From DASVDE01 sp963740065 (lineage in GTDB: Bacteria > Actinomycetota > Thermoleophilia > Solirubrobacterales > 70-9), in contig CAVUCS010000004.1 of NCBI GenBank assembly GCA_963740065.1, positions 1 through 64,000 on the forward strand: DNA of 64,000 bases. Reading direction: 5' to 3'. Position 1 is the stretch's first letter. Every line of letters begins with the position of its first letter. Position numbers and translations under genes: made by a program. Shown piece after piece: positions 52,261-58,932 of this stretch. The notes under the pieces were generated by a model. The model saw nothing but the letters and a program-made list of their open reading frames with translations. It was not told the origin of the DNA and did no database searches.

Positions 52261-52881
52261 TTAGAGGACGCCGACGCGCTTGGGCGGCCAGTAGGTGGCG
52301 AAGGCCTTGCCGATGATCCACTCGCGGGGGACGGGACCCCAGAAACGGCTGTCGTCACTTCCCCCACGGTTGTCGCCCATCATGAAGTAATGGTCCGCCG
52401 GAATAGTGATCTGTTTCGGCAAATTGCAGGCGCTGCTGTTCCCGCAGGGCAATGTGTAGGGCTCATTGGTCTTCTCGACCCCATTGACGACGGGGTGCCC
52501 GTCGCGGACGCTGAGCGTGTCTCCGGGGCCGGCGACGATCCGCTTAATGAAATTCTGACTTGATTCCTCCGGGGTCGGCTTGGGGCACGCCTGCTCCGGA
52601 AGGTGCGGGGCGCCGCACTCGGTGCTTTTCTCAGCTCCCGCCGGCGGATGAAAGACGACGATGTCGCCGATCTTCGGATCGGTGAAGTGGTAGAGGAAGC
52701 GATTGACCAGAACCCGCTGCCCAACGTCGAGGGTGGGTTCCATCGACTGGGAAGGGATTTGGTAGGGCTTGACGATCCAAGCCTGAATCGCCAGCGCCAA
52801 GCCCAGCGCCAGCGCCACGATGACGACCAGCTCGACCAGGCCGCCGCCACGACCCTTCGGCTTCGGGATCGTGGGGCTCAG
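52261..52881 (-). CDS. lepB: signal peptidase I
   Basis: Membrane protease that cuts Sec signal peptides. One N-terminal helix (LVVIVALALGLALAIQAWIV) precedes the catalytic Ser in YQIPSQSMEPTLDVGQRVLV and the Lys in SSQNFIKRIVAGPGDT. MMGDNRGGSDDSRFWGPVPR follows. The nearest standard start, GTG at 52818, would cut into the helix and drop the cytosolic basic residues. A frame of 206 aa extends back through SPTIPKPKGRGGGLVEL to a CTG at 52881 that overlaps the rplS stop as CTGA. I report that longer form with doubt. Confidence 0.85.
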   Translation of the reverse strand: MSPTIPKPKGRGGGLVELVVIVALALGLALAIQAWIVKPYQIPSQSMEPTLDVGQRVLVNRFLYHFTDPKIGDIVVFHPPAGAEKSTECGAPHLPEQACPKPTPEESSQNFIKRIVAGPGDTLSVRDGHPVVNGVEKTNEPYTLPCGNSSACNLPKQITIPADHYFMMGDNRGGSDDSRFWGPVPREWIIGKAFATYWPPKRVGVL

Positions 52882-53534
52882 GCCGAGTCCTTGGCGTCCT
52901 CGGCCTCGGTCTCCTCCGGGGCCTCGTCAGCCTCGGTCTCCCCGCCTTCAGCCTCTTCCGTCGTCACGTCCTCGGAGGTCTCCTCCGCCTCGGGCGCTTC
53001 CGCCACGAGCTCAGACTCTTCGGCCTCTGGCTGCGCCTCGGCCTCGGGGGCCTCTTCCGGCGCTTCGGTCTCGGCCTCGGTCTTGGGCGCCTCAGCGGCC
53101 TCGGCCTCTTCCTGGGTCGCGCCCTCGGCGTCGACTGCCTCGGGCTCGGCCGCAGCGGCCGGAGCCGAAATCAGCTCCTCATCGATCCCCCAGCGACGCT
53201 CGGCGACGCGGGCGGCCTTGCCGATGCGGCCTCGCAGGTAGTAGAGCTTTGCCCGTCGCACGGCACCGCGCGCGGCGACCTCAAGTTTTTCGATCTTCGG
53301 CGAGTGGAGCGGAAACGTCCGCTCGACACCGACGCCGAAGGACTGCTTGCGGACGGTGAAGGTCTCACGCGCGCCGGAGCCCTGTCGCCGCAGGACGATG
53401 CCTTCGAAGACCTGGGTGCGGCGACGATTGCCCTCGACCACCTGGAAATGGACGCGCACGCGATCGCCCGGCCCAAAGGAGGGAAGGCCCTTTCTAAGCT
53501 GGGCGCGCTCGATGCTGTCGATGACGGTGCTCAT
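52878..53534 (-). CDS. rplS: ribosomal protein L19 with long acidic C-terminal extension
   Basis: 218 aa, against about 115 for most bL19. Residues 1-118 are the normal protein (GDRVRVHFQVVEGNRRRTQV, FEGIVLRRQGSGARETFTVR, KLYYLRGRIGKAARV). From about residue 120 a tail made mostly of Glu, Ala, Pro and Asp runs to the end, with no basic residues to speak of. It is a low-complexity, probably disordered extension. It lies between trmD and lepB, the usual place. Confidence 0.95.
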   Translation of the reverse strand: MSTVIDSIERAQLRKGLPSFGPGDRVRVHFQVVEGNRRRTQVFEGIVLRRQGSGARETFTVRKQSFGVGVERTFPLHSPKIEKLEVAARGAVRRAKLYYLRGRIGKAARVAERRWGIDEELISAPAAAAEPEAVDAEGATQEEAEAAEAPKTEAETEAPEEAPEAEAQPEAEESELVAEAPEAEETSEDVTTEEAEGGETEADEAPEETEAEDAKDSA

Positions 53535-53563
53535 TGCAAGTCCTTCGCACTCTTCATAAATTT

Positions 53564-53623
53564 CGCGCTTCGCTCACTCACGCTCATCATTACCGGTGAT
53601 CTCGTTCGTTCGCTCCGCGCTCA
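53564..53623. repeat. GAGCG-type intergenic repeat, copy A
   Basis: About 60 bp upstream of rplS. The ends CGCGCTTCGCTC and TTCGCTCCGCGCTCA are shared with 62260-62316, while the middle differs. It lies between a gene stop and the next start on the minus strand, as copy B does. Confidence 0.55.
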
Positions 53624-53681
53624 GGGGCGAGAAAAAACCGCCGGCCCCAAGCGAAGGCGCCGCGCGGTTGCGGAATGGTAC

Positions 53682-54356
53682 CTAGTCGCGGCCGGATTCG
53701 AACTGCGCGGCTCGCGACCGGCTCTGCTCCATCCGCCAGTCGCGCACCCGTTGATGGTCGCCGGAGAGCAGCACATCCGGCACTTCCCAGTCTCGATAGG
53801 CCGCCGGCCGCGTGTAATGGGGGTACTCCGGCATCCCCTCCAGGGTTCTGCTGAACGACTCCTCCACGGCGCTGTCGGCATGCCCAAGCGCCCCCGGCAG
53901 CTTCCGCATCACGACGTCGGCGACGACCATTGCCGGAAGCTCTCCCCCGGCCAGGACATATCTCCCGATCGAGACCTCGTCATCGGCCAGGTGCTCGTGG
54001 ACCCGCTCGTCGAACCCCTCGTACCGTCCGCAGAGCAAGGCCAGGTGAGACTCTTGTGTCAGCTCATCGGCCAGCGCGTCATCCAACAGCCGACCCGTGG
54101 GAGAAAGCAAAACAACCCGCGGCTTCTCCTCCCCGTAGGCGGCCTCCAAGGCGGCATCGACCACATCGACCCGCAGAACCATCCCGGCCCCACCGCCATA
54201 GGGCGAGTCGTCGACCTGCCCCGCGCCCAACGGCGTCGTGTCGCGGTAGTTGAACAACTGAAGCTCGTTTCCCTCAGCGAGAGCGTTCTGAACCGAGCGT
54301 TGGGACCGAAACCAGTCGAACGCCTCTGGGAAGAGCGTGAAGATGTCGAGTCTCAT
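53682..54356 (-). CDS. trmD: tRNA (guanine-37-N1)-methyltransferase
   Basis: 224 aa SPOUT enzyme that makes m1G37 and prevents frameshifting. It starts MRLDIFTLFPEAFDWFRSQR. Knot motifs are LLSPTGRLL, LALLCGRYEGFDERV and IGRYVLAGGELPAMVVADVV. The C-terminal tRNA-binding block is VPDVLLSGDHQRVRDWRMEQ. Unlike most genomes, no rimM lies between rpsP/khpA and trmD; a palindromic repeat occupies that place. Confidence 0.96.
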   Translation of the reverse strand: MRLDIFTLFPEAFDWFRSQRSVQNALAEGNELQLFNYRDTTPLGAGQVDDSPYGGGAGMVLRVDVVDAALEAAYGEEKPRVVLLSPTGRLLDDALADELTQESHLALLCGRYEGFDERVHEHLADDEVSIGRYVLAGGELPAMVVADVVMRKLPGALGHADSAVEESFSRTLEGMPEYPHYTRPAAYRDWEVPDVLLSGDHQRVRDWRMEQSRSRAAQFESGRD

Positions 54357-54358
54357 AA

Positions 54359-54468
54359 GCGGAATCCGGGTGGGAATGGAGCGTCTTGTACTTTTTCGGC
54401 GTAGCGGCTCGCGGCAAGCCGCAAACGCCTCTCGAAAAAGTTAAGCGGAACCCCCACCCGGATTCCGC
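54359..54468. repeat. palindromic structured repeat, copy 2
   Basis: Arms at 54359-54374 and 54453-54468 pair over 16 bp with a sequence unlike copy 1 (GCGGAATCCGGGTGGG). The inner GGAGCGTCTTGTACTTTTTCG and CGAAAAAGTTAAGCGGA are identical to copy 1. The 34-nt centre forms its own hairpin (GCGGCT with AGCCGC). It lies between khpA and trmD, which run in the same direction, starting three bases upstream of the trmD ATG. Confidence 0.9.
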
Positions 54469-54475
54469 CTACGCC

Positions 54476-54706
54476 TCAGTCAAGGATGTCGACGATAACC
54501 CGTCGATCGATCCGCACGGCCGCGGCCTTGGCGATCGTCCGGATCGCGTTCGCGACCCGCCCGCCTTTGCCGATCACCCGCCCAAGGTCCTCTTCAGCGA
54601 CAGTGATCTCGTAGACCAAGTCGCCGTCCTCTTCCATCTCCTCGACGACTACAGCCTCAGGATCCTCGACAAGCGATCTGACGAGGAACTCGAGCAACTC
54701 GGTCAT
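54476..54706 (-). CDS. khpA: KH-domain RNA-binding protein (KhpA)
   Basis: 76 aa, a single KH domain. The GxxG loop is seen in DLGRVIGKGGRVANAIRTIA. An acidic stretch (VVEEMEEDGDLVYEITVAEE) precedes it. KhpA pairs with KhpB to bind many RNAs in Gram-positive bacteria. It sits in its usual place after rpsP, with a gap of 4 bp. Confidence 0.94.
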   Translation of the reverse strand: MTELLEFLVRSLVEDPEAVVVEEMEEDGDLVYEITVAEEDLGRVIGKGGRVANAIRTIAKAAAVRIDRRVIVDILD

Positions 54707-54710
54707 CGGC

Positions 54711-54965
54711 CTAACTTCCGGAGGCGGCTATGCCCTTGGTGCGCAGCAGAGTGGCAACCGTTTCCGACGGCTGCGCCCCGTGCTCGAGCCAATGGCGCGC
54801 GCGAGTCTCGTCGATCTCAATGATCGACGGCTCGGTCTGCGGGTTGTACTGGCCAATAGTCTCGATCGTTCGACCGTCACGCGGGGAGCGTTTGTCGGCG
54901 ACGACGATTCGCCAGATCGGGTTCTTCTTGGAACCCACCCTTCGGAGCCTGATTCGGACAGCCAT
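54711..54965 (-). CDS. rpsP: ribosomal protein S16 (bS16)
   Basis: 84 aa, normal. It begins MAVRIRLRRVGSKKNPIWRI and contains VVADKRSPRDGRTIETIGQY and ARHWLEHGAQPSETVATLLR. It binds 16S rRNA in the 30S body. The order ffh-rpsP-khpA-trmD is the standard arrangement, here without rimM. Confidence 0.98.
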   Translation of the reverse strand: MAVRIRLRRVGSKKNPIWRIVVADKRSPRDGRTIETIGQYNPQTEPSIIEIDETRARHWLEHGAQPSETVATLLRTKGIAASGS

Positions 54966-54978
54966 GAGCCGCGAGAGG

Positions 54979-56343
54979 TTAGCGCCTACGCATCTTCGGG
55001 CGCGGGGCGCCCCCCGCCATCTGGGCCAACTGCTGCGGATCGGGCATCTTTCCCGAGGCCATCTGGCGCATCATCTTGCGCATTTGGTCGAACTGTTTGA
55101 CGAGTTGGTTGACGTGCTGAACTTTGGTTCCGGAGCCGTTTGCGATCCGTTTGCGACGGGAACCGTTGATCACGCCGGGGTCGGCCCGCTCCGCCGGAGT
55201 CATCGAAAGGATGATCGCTTCGACCCGGTCCAACTCGCCCTCATCGACGTCGGCGTTCTTCAGCTGCTTCATCGCCCCCATCCCCGGCATCATCCCGATC
55301 AGGCCACTGAGCGGGCCCATTCTGCGTACCTGGCGCATCTGCTGAAGGAAGTCCTCAAGCGTGAACCGATCCTGCTTCAGTTTCTCCTGTAGGTCGAGCG
55401 CCTGCTTCTCGTCGACCTGCTGCTCGGCTCTCTCAATCAGGGTGAGCACGTCCCCCATGCCGAGGATTCGGGAGGACATGCGGTCGGGGTGGAAACGGTC
55501 GAAGTCCTCCAACTTCTCCCCGGTGGAGGCGAAGAGGATCGGCTTACCGGTGACCGCTTTGACCGAAAGCGCAGCGCCACCGCGGGCGTCGCCGTCGAGC
55601 TTGGTCATCACCACACCGTCGAACTCGGCGGCCTCGGCGAAGGACTCGGCGACGCCGACGGCATCCTGGCCGGTCATCGCGTCGACCACGAGCAGGACGT
55701 CGTGAGGCTTGACCTTCTTGCGAATCCGCGACAGCTCGGCCATCAGATCCTCGTCGATGTGGAGGCGGCCGGCCGTATCGACGATGAGCACGTCGCGACC
55801 CTCTTCGCGGGCGCGTTCCAGCGCCCACTCGGCGATGTCGACCGGATCGCGCTCGGTTCCCTGCGCGTAGACGTGGGCGCCGGCGCGCCCGCCGACGGTG
55901 ACCAGCTGGTCGACGGCGGCCGGGCGATAGACGTCGCAGGCCGCAAGGGCTACATCTTTGCCGGACTCGCCGAGTTGGCGGGCGAGCTTGGCGCAGGCGG
56001 TCGTCTTGCCGGAGCCCTGCAGGCCCGCCATCAAGATCACGGTCGGGCCAGTGGAGGCGAAGACGAGATCGCGCCCGGTCCCCCCCATCAGCGCCGTCAA
56101 CTCCTCGTTGACGATTTTGACCACGTGCTGGCCGGGATCGAGGCTCTCCAGAACTTCGGAGCCCAGACAGCGCTCCTTCAGGGTCTTGGTGAAGGCTTTG
56201 ACGACTCTGAAGTTGACGTCGGCCTCGAGTAGAGCGAGGCGGATCTCGCGCATCGCCGCGTCGACATCGGACTCGGTCAGCTTCCCGCGTGAGCGGACAT
56301 CGGAGAGCGTTGCCTGCAGGCGGTCTGAGAGCTGATCGAACAT
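54979..56343 (-). CDS. ffh: signal recognition particle protein
   Basis: 454 aa. The N-domain is followed by the G domain with Walker A (GLQGSGKTTACAKLARQL), then VALAACDVYRPAAVDQL, VLIVDTAGRLHIDEDLMAEL and TKLDGDARGGAALS. The methionine-rich M domain (GMMPGMGAMKQL, QFDQMRKMMRQMASGKM) binds signal peptides and SRP RNA. It works with FtsY, encoded just upstream but separated by repeat copy 3. Start MFDQLSDRLQATLSDVR. Confidence 0.98.
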   Translation of the reverse strand: MFDQLSDRLQATLSDVRSRGKLTESDVDAAMREIRLALLEADVNFRVVKAFTKTLKERCLGSEVLESLDPGQHVVKIVNEELTALMGGTGRDLVFASTGPTVILMAGLQGSGKTTACAKLARQLGESGKDVALAACDVYRPAAVDQLVTVGGRAGAHVYAQGTERDPVDIAEWALERAREEGRDVLIVDTAGRLHIDEDLMAELSRIRKKVKPHDVLLVVDAMTGQDAVGVAESFAEAAEFDGVVMTKLDGDARGGAALSVKAVTGKPILFASTGEKLEDFDRFHPDRMSSRILGMGDVLTLIERAEQQVDEKQALDLQEKLKQDRFTLEDFLQQMRQVRRMGPLSGLIGMMPGMGAMKQLKNADVDEGELDRVEAIILSMTPAERADPGVINGSRRKRIANGSGTKVQHVNQLVKQFDQMRKMMRQMASGKMPDPQQLAQMAGGAPRPKMRRR

Positions 56344-56354
56344 GCTCGTCAGCT

Positions 56355-56470
56355 TAGGGCCTGTCCCGATAGGGGTTCCGCTTAACTTTTTCGCTTAACG
56401 GCTGCAGCTTGCCGCGATTGGCTGCATCGAAAAAGTACAAGACGCTCCACCCCTATCGGGACAGGCCCTA
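56355..56470. repeat. palindromic structured repeat, copy 3 (inverted)
   Basis: Arms at 56355-56376 and 56449-56470 are perfectly complementary over 22 bp, again with their own sequence (TAGGGCCTGTCCCGATAGGGGT). The inner segments are identical to the other copies when read on the minus strand, so this copy is inverted relative to copies 1 and 2. It fills the ffh-ftsY gap, and its first three bases on the minus strand are the ftsY stop TAG. The centre keeps TCGCGGCAAGC, shared with copy 2. Confidence 0.9.
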
Positions 56471-57466
56471 TTCGGCGAGTAAAGCTTGCGCGAAATCCAC
56501 CGGGTCGAAGGGGCGTAGGTCTTCTAGTTGCTCGCCGGTGCCGATGAGCTTTACGGGGATTTCCAGCTCGTTGGCGATCGCCAGGGTTATGCCGCCCTTA
56601 GCGGTGCCATCCAGCTTGGTCAGAACCACGCCGTCGACCTCCACAGCCTCGGAGAAGGCCTTTGCCTGGCGCAGGCCGTTCTGGCCGGTGGTGGCGTCGA
56701 TCGTCAGCAAGGTCTCGTGCGGGGCGTCGGGGATCTGCTTGGCGATCACCCGTCGCACCTTGGCCAGCTCGTCCATCAGGTTTCCCTGGGTGTGCAAGCG
56801 ACCGGCGGTGTCGACGATGACCACGTCGGCTCCGCGGGCGCGAGCGGCGGCGACCGCGTCATAGGCGACCGAACCGGGGTCGGCGCCCTCCTCGGAGCGG
56901 ACCAGATCGGCGCCGGCGCGCTCAGCCCACTCGGCGAGCTGCTCGGCGGCGGCGGCTCGATAGGTATCCGCGGCGCCGAGGACGACGGAGAGGCCGAACT
57001 CCTTGGAGAGGTGCCAGGCGATCTTGCCGATCGTGGTCGTCTTACCGGTTCCGTTGACCCCAACCATCATCAACACCGCCGGCTCGCCGCTGAGGTCGAT
57101 CGGCGCCCTGCCGGACGAGGCGACCTCGGCGAGGATCTCAATCAAGCGGTCGCGCACAGCCTCGCCGTCGGCGGAGACCGCCCCCGACTCGACCTCGTGC
57201 TCAAGCCGCTCGACCACCGTGGCGGTTGTCGGCGCGCCGGCGTCGGCGAAGATCAGCGCTTCCTCGAGGCGCTCCCAGGTCTCCTCGTCGATGCGGTCGA
57301 AGAGGCTGGCAGAGATCTCCTCGGTCAGTGCTTGGCGGCTTTTGGCGAGACTCTCGCGCAGCCGGCGAAACACGCCGCCACGCGCCTGCGCTTCCTCAGG
57401 TTCCGATGGCGCGCTCGCGCTCCCGCGCGAACCTAGGTCGAGTATCTCCTGCCAGCTGGTCGTCAT
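56468..57466 (-). CDS. ftsY: signal recognition particle receptor FtsY
   Basis: 332 aa from ATG at 57466. NG-domain GTPase at the membrane. Blocks: FRRLRESLAKSRQALTEEIS, Walker A GVNGTGKTTTIGKIAWHL, VVLGAADTYRAAAAEQLAEW, VIVDTAGRLHTQGNLMDELA and VVLTKLDGTAKGGITLAIAN. The N-terminal acidic region is very short. The ATG start overlaps the WS/DGAT gene by 71 bp; GTG at 57373 would avoid this and start just before FRRLRESL. The stop lies in repeat copy 3. Confidence 0.96.
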   Translation of the reverse strand: MTTSWQEILDLGSRGSASAPSEPEEAQARGGVFRRLRESLAKSRQALTEEISASLFDRIDEETWERLEEALIFADAGAPTTATVVERLEHEVESGAVSADGEAVRDRLIEILAEVASSGRAPIDLSGEPAVLMMVGVNGTGKTTTIGKIAWHLSKEFGLSVVLGAADTYRAAAAEQLAEWAERAGADLVRSEEGADPGSVAYDAVAAARARGADVVIVDTAGRLHTQGNLMDELAKVRRVIAKQIPDAPHETLLTIDATTGQNGLRQAKAFSEAVEVDGVVLTKLDGTAKGGITLAIANELEIPVKLIGTGEQLEDLRPFDPVDFAQALLAE

Positions 57467-58892
57467 GCTCCTTGCCGCTGGAGGCTATCCGGGCGGCGGC
57501 GAGGAGCTCCTCCACCGCGCCGTCGAGGTAACCGGAAAGCCGTTCGACGTCCGGCATCGAGGCGCGATCGGCGAGGATTCCGAAGCCGATCCGACCGTTG
57601 TAGCTGATGATCGCGATCCCCAGCGCGTGGCGACGAGCCAGGAACCCGACCGGGTAAACGCCAGTGAGCTCACGACCCAACACGTAAAGCGGAATCTGCG
57701 GACCGGGGAAGTTGGTTACCAAGAGGTTGAAGAGCCGGGTTGAGAAGTTGATCTTCGCGGTCGGCGCCAGCAGCAGCGGCGGCGCGAAATCGCGGAACCA
57801 ATCGTTCAAGCCCCAAATTGCTTCCGCCCCCAGTGGCTGCTTGGAGGACTTCAGCGCCTCCATCTCCCTGTGTACGACCCCCAGGCGCTCAACGGGATCG
57901 GAGACGCCGACAGGAAGCGGCCCGCGCATCGCGGTCAGCCGATTGCCCAGCTCGCCCTGTTCGTTCTGGGTGCGAATCGAGACCGGCACCAGCGCCTTCA
58001 ACTCCATGCCCTCCTCGATCGGAACCTCTCGATCTTGCAGCCAGCGCCGCAAGGCGCCGGCGGTGGCCGAGAGGATGACGTCGTTGACGGTCACCCCCAA
58101 GGCGTTCTTGATCAGCTTGACGTCGTCGAGGGGAAAGCCCGCCCAGGAAAAGCTGCGCGCGGGGCCGATCTCAACGTTGAGCGGCACCTTCGGCGCCGGC
58201 TTAACCAGGTTCCAGGTCACCTCCCAGAGGCCAACAATGCCGTCGACCGCGCGCTTCGCGGCCCGGCGCGGCCGGCGGATGGCGTTAACGAGCCAGCGAA
58301 CCAACCGCCCAGCTGTCGCCCAGATACCGGCCCCGGCGCGAAATATCAGAGCGGTCGAGGAAGGCTCCTCATGCGGCTCCCAGGGCTCCTCGTCGCGGAC
58401 CGGCTCGGATCTGGGCTCGATGTCGAACAGGAGCGTTCCTATGTCGACCGCCGAAAACCCGTCGGCGAGCGCGTGGTGGGTCTTGTAGACGATCGCGAAG
58501 CGCTGATCGTCAAAGCCCTCGACTAAGACCAGCTCCCAAAGGGGTTTCGAGCGATCGAGGGGTGGCGAGAGGACTTCACCGACCAACTGATGGAATTGGG
58601 CGTCGTCGCCCGGAGCCTGGAGAGTCGCTCGCCGTACGTGATTGCCGAGGTCGAATTCACGGTCGTCGATCCAAAAAGGGGTGCCCAGGCGCAGTGGCGG
58701 AAAGGCGAGCCGCTGGCGCAAGCGGGGCAAGAGGTGGAGGCGACTGCGGATGTGGGTGGAAAAGTCGTCGTGGCTGGGAGGATCGCCTTCGCAAACCAGC
58801 ACGGCGCCGATCGCCATGTGCCCGTTCGACTTCTCATTCGCCAAGAACGACGTGTCGAACGACGTGAGCCTGTCCATATGGCGTAGTGCCAC
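57396..58892 (-). CDS. wax ester synthase/diacylglycerol acyltransferase family protein
   Basis: 498 aa. It makes triacylglycerol or wax ester storage lipid from acyl-CoA. The catalytic HHxxxDG motif is intact in VYKTHHALADGFSAVDIG. The N-terminal block is MDRLTSFDTSFLANEKSNGH, and the late family block TNFPGPQIPLYVLGRELTGV is present. These enzymes are abundant in actinomycetes. Its place between smc and ftsY, with a 71-bp overlap into ftsY, is unusual. Confidence 0.92.
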   Translation of the reverse strand: MALRHMDRLTSFDTSFLANEKSNGHMAIGAVLVCEGDPPSHDDFSTHIRSRLHLLPRLRQRLAFPPLRLGTPFWIDDREFDLGNHVRRATLQAPGDDAQFHQLVGEVLSPPLDRSKPLWELVLVEGFDDQRFAIVYKTHHALADGFSAVDIGTLLFDIEPRSEPVRDEEPWEPHEEPSSTALIFRAGAGIWATAGRLVRWLVNAIRRPRRAAKRAVDGIVGLWEVTWNLVKPAPKVPLNVEIGPARSFSWAGFPLDDVKLIKNALGVTVNDVILSATAGALRRWLQDREVPIEEGMELKALVPVSIRTQNEQGELGNRLTAMRGPLPVGVSDPVERLGVVHREMEALKSSKQPLGAEAIWGLNDWFRDFAPPLLLAPTAKINFSTRLFNLLVTNFPGPQIPLYVLGRELTGVYPVGFLARRHALGIAIISYNGRIGFGILADRASMPDVERLSGYLDGAVEELLAAARIASSGKEHDDQLAGDTRPRFARERERAIGT

Positions 58893-58932
58893 TGCTGCTC
58901 CTCCCTTCTCCCCAGGGGGAGACTAGCCGGGC

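Noticed and set aside
53347..54404. Long plus-strand open frames opposite rplS and trmD
   Set aside because: They are antisense to well-supported genes and have translations without any coherent domain; high G+C makes such frames common.
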